Of a stretch of 35,380 nucleotides of DNA, positions 1 to 9,181 are shown in pieces. Position 1 is the stretch's first letter, and every line of letters begins with the position of its first letter. The notes beneath the pieces are model-generated. The model was given only the letters and a program-made list of their open reading frames with translations, ran no database searches and was not told the DNA's origin. The position numbers were made by a program, and so were the translations under genes. Source of the stretch: a virus; IMG/VR virus record IMGVR_UViG_3300046804_002345, positions 1 to 35,380 of that record, one strand, 5' to 3'.

Positions 1-1057
1 CCGTATCTCCTGGAAGTGGAATATAAAGTGTTCTATGTGATTGTCCTTTAAGATTGGTTTGTAAAAATCTAAACATTTTATCTTCAGCATCAGATGATAG
101 TCTTGCACCCTTAAGTGTAATAACATAACGTGGTACAGCCTTGTTACTGAAATAATCAATATTATATTGTGAGGCTAATTGATCACCATAAAGTGAATTA
201 ATTGCTGACATAATATCTGGAACACCATAAAATGTATTTAGTGGTGAATACTGTTTAAAATGAATAATCTCATTTGGTCTTGGATCATCTGTAATTGGAT
301 TTGGATTGTTTGCGCCAAAGTTTCTAAAGTAAACAACCTTCTGTCCAATAATTTGAACATAACCATCACGTAGTCTGCGAACACGCATTGTGGTTGCTGG
401 AATGTGGCCTACATAACCAATTTGTCCAGATGTTGTTCTACCTACTTCAAGATAACCATTTCCGATTGCCTGCATATCTGTATATACCTTGGTCATTGTA
501 GTTGTAAAAGAATCATCATCATTTAATGATTCAATCCAAGCATGCATTTCAATCTTTGCTCTTTCAATTCTATTTCTTGCCCTATCAACCTGTCCAGAGT
601 CTGAGTTTGATTCTAGTTTAAGCATTGTGCTTGGAGATAGTTCAAAATCATATCCAAGACCAACAACATTTTCTACCTTTGCATCAATAGCAGCATGGTT
701 AGCAAATGAAGTATCGTAGAAATTTGCTAATTCATAAACATTCCATGGTGGAGTAATAACATCAAAAAGTCCATATGCATTTCTGTATACTGTTCCAGGA
801 TTAATTTCTTTTGAACGTGCACCATCAATACCGCTTTGATTTGCTCTTGCACTATCCATGTAGCCTTGCATATTATCTGGTGCTAAAGACTTTTCTGCAA
901 TTCTGTTTGTGCGACGCTTAAAATTATTTCCCAAACCAGAATATGTTTTTAGTTCAGACCAAACCTTGTTGAATGGATCTTCTTGTTTAAACTGATCCAA
1001 GAAACTAGATGGTGTGTCTATATTCGCATTAATAAAAATCTGATCTTCGTTTGACAT
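1..1057 (-). CDS. Phage portal protein (C-terminus beyond window)
   Basis: Reading the minus strand from an ATG at 1057 gives an open frame of 352 codons that runs off the window at position 1. The product starts MSNEDQIFINANID and contains portal-type blocks: NAYGLFDVITPPWNVYEL, FANHAAIDAKVENVVGLG, VYTDMQAIGNGYLEV, GYVGHIPATTMRVRR, NEIIHFKQYSPLNTFYG and GVPDIMSAINS. These match the phage_portal family, the dodecameric ring at one capsid vertex through which DNA passes and to which the tail attaches. The start overlaps the stop of the upstream gene (TAATG), so translation is probably coupled. The product is partial and its C-terminus is not visible. It is the last visible gene of the leftward late operon. 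Confidence 0.85.
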   Translation of the reverse strand, partial: MSNEDQIFINANIDTPSSFLDQFKQEDPFNKVWSELKTYSGLGNNFKRRTNRIAEKSLAPDNMQGYMDSARANQSGIDGARSKEINPGTVYRNAYGLFDVITPPWNVYELANFYDTSFANHAAIDAKVENVVGLGYDFELSPSTMLKLESNSDSGQVDRARNRIERAKIEMHAWIESLNDDDSFTTTMTKVYTDMQAIGNGYLEVGRTTSGQIGYVGHIPATTMRVRRLRDGYVQIIGQKVVYFRNFGANNPNPITDDPRPNEIIHFKQYSPLNTFYGVPDIMSAINSLYGDQLASQYNIDYFSNKAVPRYVITLKGARLSSDAEDKMFRFLQTNLKGQSHRTLYIPLPGDT

Positions 1058-1461
1058 TAGTCTGTTGCTCCATATTTTGCAATTGTGTCTTTTGCTGCTT
1101 GAACAGCACCTAAATCGTTAAGGTTAGGAATTAGTCCTTCTGCCATTCTTTGTTTTTGTTCAGAGTATTCTTCATCGGTTACCCTTCCCAATCCAGCAAA
1201 GAAGTATGGTTCTCCATCTGGCTCACCGTAGTGTGCTGCTGCCTGCTTTAATTTAGCGATCTGAGCAATATCACCCTTCATAGATGGAATGTTTAGGATG
1301 TTACCCTCTCCATCAGTAAACCATTTGCCGTTTGCCCTCTTCCAAACATAAAGACCCCAGTCATAGTTCTTTTCAATTAAAGTAACCTTGGTATCACCAA
1401 TTTGACCAGGCATTCTTGGTTTTCCGTCTTTACCAAAAGGGGCATTGTTTTTGTTTTTCAT
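1057..1461 (-). CDS. Small protein next to portal, unknown function
   Basis: A 134-aa hypothetical protein (MKNKNNAPFGKDGKPRMPG...) rich in charged residues, with WGLYVWKRANGKWFTDGEG near residue 40. I do not recognise the family. It lies between the LamG tail protein and the portal gene and overlaps the portal start by TAATG, so a head-tail or portal-associated role is plausible only by context. An in-frame GTG at 1467 would add two residues. I prefer the ATG at 1461 because an extended -10 (TGGTATACT) ends seven bases upstream, and GGTGG sits between. Confidence 0.7.
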   Translation of the reverse strand: MKNKNNAPFGKDGKPRMPGQIGDTKVTLIEKNYDWGLYVWKRANGKWFTDGEGNILNIPSMKGDIAQIAKLKQAAAHYGEPDGEPYFFAGLGRVTDEEYSEQKQRMAEGLIPNLNDLGAVQAAKDTIAKYGATD

Positions 1462-1468
1462 AACCACC

Positions 1469-1477
1469 AGTATACCA
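1469..1477 (-). promoter_or_regulatory. Extended -10 promoter, near-leaderless
   Basis: Minus strand reads TGGTATACT, then seven bases, then the ATG at 1461. The -10 lies close to the stop of the upstream LamG gene, so the portal end of the operon may have its own start site. Confidence 0.4.
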
Positions 1478-1479
1478 TA

Positions 1480-4400
1480 CTATACTGCGTTGATGACTTT
1501 AGACTGCCATGTTACATCTGTATTGAAGTTATATTCATAGTTGTCAAACATTAAAAGCCTTTCATCATCAATAATTATCTTATTAGTACCAGCAAAGGCA
1601 TCGTAAATATTTTTTGGATTTACGCCATAATAACTTGTGGTAGATAGGATTAGTACGTTATTCCAGTTACCAGCGTCAACCCAATACTCCCAATCCTGAA
1701 CTGAGGATCCACTGTTGAGAACCTGGAACCATTGACGCTTGACGACAGTCTTTACTTCCTGAAGGGTTGTAGACTGATAATACGATATATTACTAAATAC
1801 AAGTGGTCCAACTAGGTTTAACTCACCAGTGTAGTTTGTATAATCAATGATGTTGGCAAACGATATTCCCAAAACAGACCATTCTTTTACAGTTATAACG
1901 GGGTTCTTAACCAATTTTCCATTTATATAAAATGCTATACCGTTTTCCAGTCTTCCAGTGTCTGAGTTAATTGCATAAATTTTTGCACGTCTACCGTCTG
2001 GACTATCTGCAACCATATAAAAATTCAAAGAACTATTGCGTCCATATATATTAAATATTGGAGTTGGGGCATATGGGAAAAAGTCTTTATCATATTTAAG
2101 GAATACCTGCATAGCCATAACCTGATAGTCAGATGCCTTACTTGAATTAATCTTAATAGAAAGACCTCTATCAATTTGTGGATTATATGTGCCCTTAATC
2201 TCAAAGCCACTATTTCTACTTAGATATAAGTATGGCATGCTCTTTTTATAAATGGTGTATGGATTTGTATGCTTATAATTATAATAAAATCCATCTTTGG
2301 TATATGGATAAACATCAGTACCGAACCTTGTACCAATTGGAGTCAACTGGTTTGCGTTTAGTGCTTGTGATGCCAACTGCAATGATCTCACCTTAACTGG
2401 ATTAAATCTAACTCCATTAACTACAAACTCTAAGTGTAAGACAATAGATAGGTCATTAAAGTCTACTAGTGTTGGTGGATAGATAACCATATTATCTACC
2501 ACTTCATATTTAGTGTGTTGCCAATCAGAGCCAGGAATTACTACTCCATTCTTTGTGGCATTTTCAATACGAGTAAAATAACCAGGCTGAGCATTTGCAC
2601 CAGTTTTAGTATATTGGAAAGTGATATAGGATCTCACCAAAGAATTAGAGGTATCGTATAGGTAACTCTTTATAGATCTTTGTGCTAAATCATCATAATT
2701 ATCATAATTAGTATATAGGTGATTATCTAATAAAGCATATGTCTTTTGAGTTGGTTTTTCATACTCAGATTTTAGTTCTGCATAGTTCCAAGTGCCCGTG
2801 GTTTCTGATTCTGTATATTTAGATGGTGCAGGATAGTCAATATTAAATTGAATAAAATCCAGACCGTATACCGTCGACCCATCATCTGCTACTATATTTT
2901 TACCAAAATATGTAAGCGGAAGATTATCTTCCCAATATCCAGTTGTAGCAATGTCTGGAATTAGTTTGTCAAATATCTTTTCAAAAATTAGTGTGTGGCT
3001 TGCTATATGATCAACTAGACGCTGTACTGAAAAATCTGATGGCGTACCGCCACTTAATAAATATTGCCAAAATGTTACATTGTCTCCAAAATATGAATCA
3101 CCAGAATCTATTGGTGTTACGCCATCAAAGTATTCAAAGACATCTTCGTAGTCATAAGGAACACCCTTAAAGTTAAGTCCTAAATCAACATTGCTAATAT
3201 TTCTAGCAGTTGTAAAACCAACTTTGTAGATATTACCAGTAAAAGTATTTGATAGTTCTTTTGTACCACCAATATAAACGTTTAATTGATTTTTGTTTCC
3301 AAAAAACGATAATAGATTTTTTCCATAGTAGTTAGCAAAATCATCAATGTTTATACCTGCTGCAAATATTGTTCCAACTTCAACCCCTGGAGATGAATAG
3401 ATAACTTTTGTGGTTCCAGAATATTTTAATATATAATCAATTCTATGATCCTGTGCCTCAATGGAAAAATAGTTATTATTGGTCGAATCTTCTACCCTAA
3501 TCAATACCTGCGGTGTACCAGTGATTGCCTCTTTAATTTTAAAAATACCATAAAATGCTTTTGTCTCTTCAGAGATCATATTTAGTTTATTATAATAAAT
3601 ATATGCATTAGTATTATCCCAAGAAGAGTTTGGTCTAAATGTAATAAACTTATATTCTTCTGATTGTATACTATCGCAATCTGTAAATAGATTTGATTGT
3701 GTTTTATTTGAAAATATAAAATCTGGCAAATTAAAGGATGGAGTAGATAGTATGCCGTTGTTCGTTTCAAGATTATCTACCGCTGCTTGATTCCATTCTC
3801 CAGTATCTGGATACATATAATTGTTTGCATACTTGGAAAATGGGTAATCTATATATACTGATGTTCCACCATATGCATGATTAATTACTTCTGGAAACTC
3901 TACACCCTGCCCATAAACAAATCTACGCTTAGCCACTATTGTCGAAACCTGATATGGATAAATAGCAACACAGTCAATCATATATGGCGATACATTATCA
4001 TATGCGTAGAAGCCTAGCCAGTCTTGATGCTTGCCAGTCTCGGCATTATATTCAAGTGGCAGATTGAGTGTGAGTGGTGAAATAGCAAAAGAAATAACCT
4101 GTTCTCCATTAATTAAGAGCGATGCGTTATTATTGGAAACACGGACATGAAGCAACATTGGCTTTGACCATTCACCAATATAATGAGATCCAAAATCATT
4201 TCCGACCTTGAATGTGATAAAGGGACCATGAACGTATAAACCATCAGTCGAAGCAATTGGTCCAAAAATTCTGGTTTTATTTACTGCATCCGTTGTAATG
4301 TTTACCCACATCTCTATTGTGTATTCTTTAAATCTTCCAAGGTCATTCAAAAATCCTTGACCTGGAATGATTACAGATGGGTCGTTTGAATTTGAATATA

Positions 4401-5175
4401 GTACTGTGGTATTTTGTGATCCAAATACAAGTGGAATACCAGAATTTTTTGCAACTAAAGAGTTATCTTTTGCTAGATAATATCCTGCCTTATCGAATAA
4501 TCCATATGCATTTGCTACAATTCCATTTGTTGAATTAACTGCAATATTTGATGGAATTGATGAAATCTGTACGCCTAACGATGTAGAATTAAATTCTTCA
4601 CACCATTGACCAATTGAAACACCATTAATTAAAAATTGATAATCATTTGATGTCTGTCCACCAGCAAGATAATGAATTTTAATAACAATTCTAAATACTG
4701 CATCCTCAGATGGAATATTGAATGTGTCTGAAACAAAAAACCACTTATTAACAACTGCAACGTCGAGAGATGTTAATTGCTGAACCATAGACCCAGTAGT
4801 ATGATCAAAATATTCATAACCAATCTCAACGTTTGTCATAAAGGCACTAAGAGATTTGATGTATGAACCAGTAGCAAATGTAGCAAGTGATTGGTTTAAT
4901 TCAGTAAAATTGTTAATGTCTTTGCTGATTATAGTTATTGCTGAACTAGATCCAGTTGGTATATTTCCTTTGATAAGTAGTAGTTCACTAGATGGAAATG
5001 GGGCATCCCCTTTATTTGTTAGAAGTTCCTCTGATGAGGTACCGCCGAAAGTCCAGTCTGTATAAGTTCTATCATTTAATAAAGAAATGTAATCAGCCTG
5101 ATCATCGAGTGCCCAAAACACGCTTGGGTGCTCTGCAAATATTTTTTCAGCATACAGGTTAGAAGGACTTGCCAT
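1480..5175 (-). CDS. Large LamG-domain minor tail protein
   Basis: 1231-aa structural protein. It begins MASPSNLYAEKIFAEHPSVF followed by WALDD, the usual opening of actinophage minor tail/tip proteins with concanavalin-like folds. A LamG (laminin-G-like) jelly-roll segment lies around residues 275-390, with YTIEMWVNI, GPFITFKVG and ASLLINGEQVISFA. Similar strand-rich segments recur, for example LSFFGNKNQLNVYIGGTK near residue 650 and YINGKLVKNPVITVKEW near residue 1110. LamG modules commonly bind carbohydrate, so a role at the tail tip in host-surface contact is likely. No signal peptide or membrane segment is seen. The start sits eight bases after an extended -10 and has no clear Shine-Dalgarno. 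It is the longest gene of the window, between the oxygenase pair and the portal-side genes. Confidence 0.8.
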   Translation of the reverse strand: MASPSNLYAEKIFAEHPSVFWALDDQADYISLLNDRTYTDWTFGGTSSEELLTNKGDAPFPSSELLLIKGNIPTGSSSAITIISKDINNFTELNQSLATFATGSYIKSLSAFMTNVEIGYEYFDHTTGSMVQQLTSLDVAVVNKWFFVSDTFNIPSEDAVFRIVIKIHYLAGGQTSNDYQFLINGVSIGQWCEEFNSTSLGVQISSIPSNIAVNSTNGIVANAYGLFDKAGYYLAKDNSLVAKNSGIPLVFGSQNTTVLYSNSNDPSVIIPGQGFLNDLGRFKEYTIEMWVNITTDAVNKTRIFGPIASTDGLYVHGPFITFKVGNDFGSHYIGEWSKPMLLHVRVSNNNASLLINGEQVISFAISPLTLNLPLEYNAETGKHQDWLGFYAYDNVSPYMIDCVAIYPYQVSTIVAKRRFVYGQGVEFPEVINHAYGGTSVYIDYPFSKYANNYMYPDTGEWNQAAVDNLETNNGILSTPSFNLPDFIFSNKTQSNLFTDCDSIQSEEYKFITFRPNSSWDNTNAYIYYNKLNMISEETKAFYGIFKIKEAITGTPQVLIRVEDSTNNNYFSIEAQDHRIDYILKYSGTTKVIYSSPGVEVGTIFAAGINIDDFANYYGKNLLSFFGNKNQLNVYIGGTKELSNTFTGNIYKVGFTTARNISNVDLGLNFKGVPYDYEDVFEYFDGVTPIDSGDSYFGDNVTFWQYLLSGGTPSDFSVQRLVDHIASHTLIFEKIFDKLIPDIATTGYWEDNLPLTYFGKNIVADDGSTVYGLDFIQFNIDYPAPSKYTESETTGTWNYAELKSEYEKPTQKTYALLDNHLYTNYDNYDDLAQRSIKSYLYDTSNSLVRSYITFQYTKTGANAQPGYFTRIENATKNGVVIPGSDWQHTKYEVVDNMVIYPPTLVDFNDLSIVLHLEFVVNGVRFNPVKVRSLQLASQALNANQLTPIGTRFGTDVYPYTKDGFYYNYKHTNPYTIYKKSMPYLYLSRNSGFEIKGTYNPQIDRGLSIKINSSKASDYQVMAMQVFLKYDKDFFPYAPTPIFNIYGRNSSLNFYMVADSPDGRRAKIYAINSDTGRLENGIAFYINGKLVKNPVITVKEWSVLGISFANIIDYTNYTGELNLVGPLVFSNISYYQSTTLQEVKTVVKRQWFQVLNSGSSVQDWEYWVDAGNWNNVLILSTTSYYGVNPKNIYDAFAGTNKIIIDDERLLMFDNYEYNFNTDVTWQSKVINAV

Positions 5176-5183
5176 AATAGTCT

Positions 5184-5192
5184 ATTTTATCA
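5184..5192 (-). promoter_or_regulatory. Extended -10 promoter of LamG tail gene
   Basis: Minus strand reads TGATAAAAT, eight bases, then the ATG at 5175. No Shine-Dalgarno lies between, so a leaderless transcript is plausible. Confidence 0.45.
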
Positions 5193-5699
5193 TACAATGC
5201 GTGTGAACCATCTTGGAGAGGTATATCTAGTACCACTTAAGATTGGTTTAACGCCATGGACAAATTTTTCATTGTCTGGAAAACAAACTAAATCTCCTGC
5301 TTGAGGCTTTATGCACACATCGTATGCTGGAAAATAGATCTCTCCACCCTCATAGTTGTCATTAAGATAAATAAGAGTTGCAATATCGTTTGGTCTATTT
5401 ACATCATAATGTTCATGCATACCAAACCCTTCTATAAACCTAGCAACGTGTGTTTTTGATTCATCATACGGTTCAAAAGGACCTTCATAATTATTTTTAA
5501 CAAATGACATTGCTAAATTTCCATAAAAGTTTAAAAGCCTCAGTACCTCTGGATTGTTAAATGAAGCAAAAAAGGTAAACTCTTTTTCCCCATTGCCATA
5601 CTCTGTAAAGTTAGCATCAATGGCTGCTGCATATTCAGCAATTAGCCTTGCATCTTCTGGATCCATAAATCTAGAATTGTGTTTAATTTGATCAATCAT
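5190..5699 (-). CDS. 2-oxoglutarate/Fe(II) dioxygenase, prolyl-4-hydroxylase type
   Basis: 169-aa protein with the complete facial triad of the 2OG-Fe(II) oxygenase fold. H97 and D99 lie in HEHYDV, the distal histidine H148 lies in KFVHGVKP, and the 2OG-anchoring R158 lies in LSGTRY. The double-stranded beta-helix core runs from about residue 80 to the end (VARFIEGFGMHEHYD, YLNDNYEGGEIYFP, PQAGDLVCFPD). The family uses O2 and 2-oxoglutarate to hydroxylate substrates, often Pro or Lys in proteins; the substrate here is unknown. Its start overlaps the end of the upstream oxygenase-like gene by eight bases. That neighbour lacks key residues, so the two may work as a pair. Confidence 0.85.
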   Translation of the reverse strand: MIDQIKHNSRFMDPEDARLIAEYAAAIDANFTEYGNGEKEFTFFASFNNPEVLRLLNFYGNLAMSFVKNNYEGPFEPYDESKTHVARFIEGFGMHEHYDVNRPNDIATLIYLNDNYEGGEIYFPAYDVCIKPQAGDLVCFPDNEKFVHGVKPILSGTRYTSPRWFTRIV

Positions 5700-6297
5700 G
5701 AAAACCCTTTATTTCCCAGTCGTCCCATTGAACCTGTTCGTATGGAGTTCTGTTAGGCATCCACAACTGACCTTTTGTTCCCATCCATGCTTCAGATACA
5801 AACATCTCTCCTTCGAGAATTGGGCTAATGCCATGTTTATCCTGTTCAGACTCTTCAAAAATAAATAAGTCGCCTGGGGTGGCAGCAATTTCAAGATTGC
5901 GATTTGGAAACATAATATGTCCACCAGACTTTGCATTTTGCCAAACAATATAAGAACCAAATGTGTGTGCTGGTTTTTCCATATTAAAATGTGGCTCTGA
6001 TTCTCCACCATTTCTATAACGTGCAATATAGTGTTTTGAAAACATTGGTGGGTGATAGTCTAGTTCTGATTCTGATTGAACTGCCTCATAAAAACCTCTT
6101 GAATACTTTGAAAATATTTGTAGAATATGATCTGGCATCTCTCCACGTGTATGAATGTCAAACTTTGTACCCTCGTTATCAAATAGCGCATCGTGTAGCG
6201 GATCGTGATCTTCTCTTGTGTTGAATTTGATTGTAGCAATATATTCTTGTACTGTTTTTAAATCTTCTTGGCTTATAAAGTTTCCAATAAGTTTCAT
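5692..6297 (-). CDS. 2OG-Fe(II) oxygenase homologue with altered active site
   Basis: 201-aa protein of the same fold as its downstream neighbour (ARYRNGGESEPHFNM, SGGHIMFPNRNLEI, PGDLFIFEESEQDKHGISP). The expected HxD iron motif reads H103-F-N105. The distal H155 is kept, but the basic residue that should follow in the GTR/GTK position is absent (EGEMFVSEAW). With two of the four hallmark residues changed, it may be a weak enzyme, use another metal or co-substrate mode, or be a non-catalytic partner. It begins two bases after the ribonucleotide reductase stop with AGGATAACC before the ATG. The fold assignment is firm; loss of activity is inference. Confidence 0.75.
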   Translation of the reverse strand: MKLIGNFISQEDLKTVQEYIATIKFNTREDHDPLHDALFDNEGTKFDIHTRGEMPDHILQIFSKYSRGFYEAVQSESELDYHPPMFSKHYIARYRNGGESEPHFNMEKPAHTFGSYIVWQNAKSGGHIMFPNRNLEIAATPGDLFIFEESEQDKHGISPILEGEMFVSEAWMGTKGQLWMPNRTPYEQVQWDDWEIKGFHD

Positions 6298-6299
6298 GG

Positions 6300-8330
6300 T
6301 TATCCTATCTTAATCTCGCATGAATCGGTTGTGCAGTATGCCTCACCCATTGCTTCCAAGTTATCCACACCTTCATAAATAGCAGAAAAATCAATCTTTT
6401 TGATCTGTCCAATATAACTGTTATACTCTTCTTCAGAAATCTGAGTATATGGTTGTTGTGGATATACTGTATTTCCCATTGGAAGGAATGATACAGCCTT
6501 TAATTGTCCCTCATACATATGTAGTGCTGGGGCAACATGCTTTGCTTCCGTTTCCTTATCAAAGGAAAGAGTTACAGAAACACCATTGTCTGACCAATAC
6601 TTTTGTGCAGTTGCTGCAAGTGCAATCTTTTCAAATAGCGTCACGTCTTTTTCGGAACGTGGGTGTCCAGATTTAACTGGGAAATATACTACAGATGTAT
6701 TTGCTGAAACAACATCTTTTTCAATTTTATATCCTGCTGCGCTGAACAAGTGAATCATTGGATCTGTATTTCCAAATCTAATTGCACGAAGGAAGTGGTT
6801 ACCTCCAGGACCCCAGTGAACTCCAGGTGTTGCACCAGAAAGAATAGATACAGAACCAGATGGCTTAACAGTTGTTACACGAATCGATTCACGAACACAT
6901 AACCACTCTGAATATTGACGGTCATATTTACGAATTGTTTGATATCCCTCATCCATCCATTCACGAACTGCTGGCAAACCTTTCTGATCTGCAAATGATG
7001 CAATACCAGTTAGGGATGTTCCAATACGGCGGTTGCGTTGCATAATTCCATTTGTCTGTTGCCAGTGTGTTGGAAGAAGCGTTACTGTCTTGCCATAAAG
7101 ATAGGCAAATTTTAATGTTCTCAAGAAATCTTCTTTAGATTCATGTCTATTTAAATGAACCTCTACTAATGTACAAAGTTCATATGATTCTAGCGGTTGC
7201 TCAGCACATGGATTAAAGCCCATAACACGATAATCTTTTCCATCTGCTGGATCTGCCAAACGACCATAATTACGAGCAACATCTAACCAGATAAAACCTG
7301 GCTCTCCATTATTAACAATTAAATCTGTGTATTTATCATAATCCATTCCAACTGTTGCTGAAATTGAATTATTAGACATCCAGGCCCAACCTGGATTTTC
7401 TGAATCAAATGAATTGCGTTCTGGGAAAACTTCAGCATTCTTAAGATTAATAAAATCTTCATCTCCAGATGCACCCAAAGCAAGGGTTGCCGATCTACGA
7501 ACATTTCCTGCAACTACGCATGTTCCAATTAGATTAACAATATCAACAATTGCTCTTGAATCTAGTATCTGTCCAGCCCTAGAGCCAATTACATTGCGGA
7601 TAGAGTTATGTAGACGAATCAATGGTTCTGGACCGCTGGCAACCCCTCCAAAGCCCTTAATTGGTGTTCCTAGCGGACGGATGAGGTCATAGTTAAATTC
7701 TTGTATATTTTGATTTGCTCTCAGGAATGAATTAAGAAGAAGTCTAATAGATTCTACCCATCCTTCACGAGTGTCTGGAATTTCATAAATCTGTACTGGC
7801 TCAGTTGGCTCATAGATTGTAAAATTCTTTTCCTGACCAACGGTATCAAACCCTACACCAATACCAAGCATGAGAGCATCCATAACCCAAGCAAATAGTG
7901 CTCCTGGATCATTCTTATCTAAATCTTTTGTTGAGACCATTGCACAATTTTGAAGAGCAGCAGAGTTGCGCTTTTCCATTGTCATGGCTGTACCAAATGT
8001 CCACATACCACGTCCTGGGGGTGTCCACTTAAGATTAAACATTCTATCAAATGCTTCTTTGGCAGATGACTGAGCCTTATAGTCATTCCATGGTAGACGA
8101 TTTTCTTTGGCATGGTTCTTTTGAACTGAGTACATACCCTCAATCACACGACGGCAAACCTCATGCCATCTTTCCTTAGTTCCATCATCCTTCATACGGG
8201 AGTAGGTACGAATAAACGTAATCTCTCCCAAAGAATTATTACCAGCGTCTACAAAACCGAAAGGCGACTCCTTGATTTTATACTCATTGATGAACTCATC
8301 TGGTAAACGAAAACTAAAAAAATCTGACAT
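6300..8330 (-). CDS. nrdJ: Adenosylcobalamin-dependent (class II) ribonucleotide reductase
   Basis: 676-aa monomeric class II reductase that converts ribonucleotides to deoxyribonucleotides for phage DNA synthesis, using B12-generated thiyl chemistry. C129 (LQNCAM) and C386 (YELCTLVEV) form the redox pair. C375 in NPCAEQ is the thiyl-radical position, 11 residues before C386 as in the Lactobacillus leichmannii enzyme. The C-terminus carries the shuttle pair CTTDSC. Length is slightly below the roughly 740 aa of the reference enzyme, and no break is seen. A strong Shine-Dalgarno (AAGGAG) precedes the ATG, and an extended -10 lies upstream. The gene sits between structural and oxygenase genes, away from any visible DNA-replication genes. 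Confidence 0.93.
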   Translation of the reverse strand: MSDFFSFRLPDEFINEYKIKESPFGFVDAGNNSLGEITFIRTYSRMKDDGTKERWHEVCRRVIEGMYSVQKNHAKENRLPWNDYKAQSSAKEAFDRMFNLKWTPPGRGMWTFGTAMTMEKRNSAALQNCAMVSTKDLDKNDPGALFAWVMDALMLGIGVGFDTVGQEKNFTIYEPTEPVQIYEIPDTREGWVESIRLLLNSFLRANQNIQEFNYDLIRPLGTPIKGFGGVASGPEPLIRLHNSIRNVIGSRAGQILDSRAIVDIVNLIGTCVVAGNVRRSATLALGASGDEDFINLKNAEVFPERNSFDSENPGWAWMSNNSISATVGMDYDKYTDLIVNNGEPGFIWLDVARNYGRLADPADGKDYRVMGFNPCAEQPLESYELCTLVEVHLNRHESKEDFLRTLKFAYLYGKTVTLLPTHWQQTNGIMQRNRRIGTSLTGIASFADQKGLPAVREWMDEGYQTIRKYDRQYSEWLCVRESIRVTTVKPSGSVSILSGATPGVHWGPGGNHFLRAIRFGNTDPMIHLFSAAGYKIEKDVVSANTSVVYFPVKSGHPRSEKDVTLFEKIALAATAQKYWSDNGVSVTLSFDKETEAKHVAPALHMYEGQLKAVSFLPMGNTVYPQQPYTQISEEEYNSYIGQIKKIDFSAIYEGVDNLEAMGEAYCTTDSCEIKIG

Positions 8331-8363
8331 GTGTTTCTCCTTTTAAAAAACTGTAATAAAGCA

Positions 8364-8372
8364 AGTATAGCA
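8364..8372 (-). promoter_or_regulatory. Extended -10 promoter of ribonucleotide reductase
   Basis: Minus strand reads TGCTATACT about 34 bases upstream of the reductase ATG, giving a short leader that includes AAGGAG. Confidence 0.5.
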
Positions 8373-8396
8373 GAGTTTTCTAAAAAGTAAAACTCT
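8372..8396 (-). terminator. Hairpin between 42-aa gene and reductase
   Basis: A perfect 8-bp inverted repeat (AGAGTTTT / AAAACTCT) with a nine-base loop lies between the 42-aa gene stop and the reductase -10. No T-run follows, so it could be a weak terminator or an operator overlapping the -35 zone. Confidence 0.35.
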
Positions 8397-8417
8397 ACCT
8401 AAAGTGATAGTTGAGGG

Positions 8418-8546
8418 TTAACTAAAATTAAAACTTCTTGGATGTTTAGGCTCACACCTTTTGCATTGTGTGAGTTTAATTCCAGTTACTGGACATGTAG
8501 CAACATCTAAATCATGACCAAATAAAAAACAGATTAACTTTTTCAC
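8418..8546 (-). CDS. Small cysteine-rich phage protein
   Basis: 42-aa protein from a GTG start: MKKLICFLFGHDLDVATCPV, then TGIKLTQCKRCEPKHPRSF. It resembles the short phage proteins beginning MKxLICxxFGH with a CxxC pair, likely a mini zinc-binding knuckle (C6, C18, C29, C32). The GTG overlaps the stop of the upstream oxygenase gene (GTGA), which supports coupled translation. Function is unknown. Confidence 0.6.
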   Translation of the reverse strand: MKKLICFLFGHDLDVATCPVTGIKLTQCKRCEPKHPRSFNFS

Positions 8547-9181
8547 AGTTCTATCCATCCATTACCAAGGCCATCGACTGCTGGTGCTATGTCATAGGCG
8601 ATTGTAATTCTTGGCTTGTCTTGATACCAGTCATCTCTACCGTGTGGATGTCCAGTTTCAGAAACGATTGCTCTATTGTTTTTATTAATGTTTTCAAATG
8701 CATCAACGCCATTAATCTTATAAAAAGTAGATGATGGCTCAGCATTTACGCAGTAATATCCATGAAATACTGGAGCACCTTCTCCGCCCATGTGGTCATG
8801 AAAGAATCTTTCATTCTTTAATGGGTTAACTCCACTAGTTCCAATTGTTTTTGGATCATAATTGAACCAACCTTTAATTGCAAACTTATTTGCTTCAAAA
8901 TCAAGACCATAATATTCTGATGCCTCAATCATAATATCCCTCAGTGCAGACTTCAGTGCTTGAACTGATGGGTGCGTAAAATTAAAGATATTATAATATT
9001 TACCAAGTTGCGTAGCAGCACCATTATCTTTATTGTATTTTGATAACTCTTCTCTAGGAATTTCTGTAAGGGTTCCTGCAAGAAGTTCGTCCTGCTTCAT
9101 TTCAAGGTAGGTGTACATTTCATCTAGGTTATTATCTAGAAATCTGTCAAAGAACTTATGTGGTGGTTTCATTGCTATCAT
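8543..9181 (-). CDS. 2OG-Fe(II) oxygenase-like protein (HDH type), copy A
   Basis: 212-aa protein, clearly paralogous to the adjacent upstream gene. Shared blocks are HKFF-RF, GWFNYDP, H128-D-H130 followed by GAPVFHGYYCVNAEPS, NNRAIVSETGHPH (H178, H180) and PRITIAYDI (R191). The order of motifs fits the putative 2OG-Fe(II) oxygenase family of the PF13759 kind, with an HxH-like proximal motif, a distal histidine and an arginine for 2-oxoglutarate. The exact iron ligands cannot be assigned by eye. Its start overlaps the upstream paralogue's stop (ATGA). Tandem duplication followed by divergence is the simplest origin. Confidence 0.75.
   Translation of the reverse strand: MIAMKPPHKFFDRFLDNNLDEMYTYLEMKQDELLAGTLTEIPREELSKYNKDNGAATQLGKYYNIFNFTHPSVQALKSALRDIMIEASEYYGLDFEANKFAIKGWFNYDPKTIGTSGVNPLKNERFFHDHMGGEGAPVFHGYYCVNAEPSSTFYKINGVDAFENINKNNRAIVSETGHPHGRDDWYQDKPRITIAYDIAPAVDGLGNGWIEL

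Noticed and set aside
6361-6369. TTATCCACA DnaA-like box
   Set aside because: Single copy inside the reductase coding region, no neighbouring boxes or AT-rich spacer.
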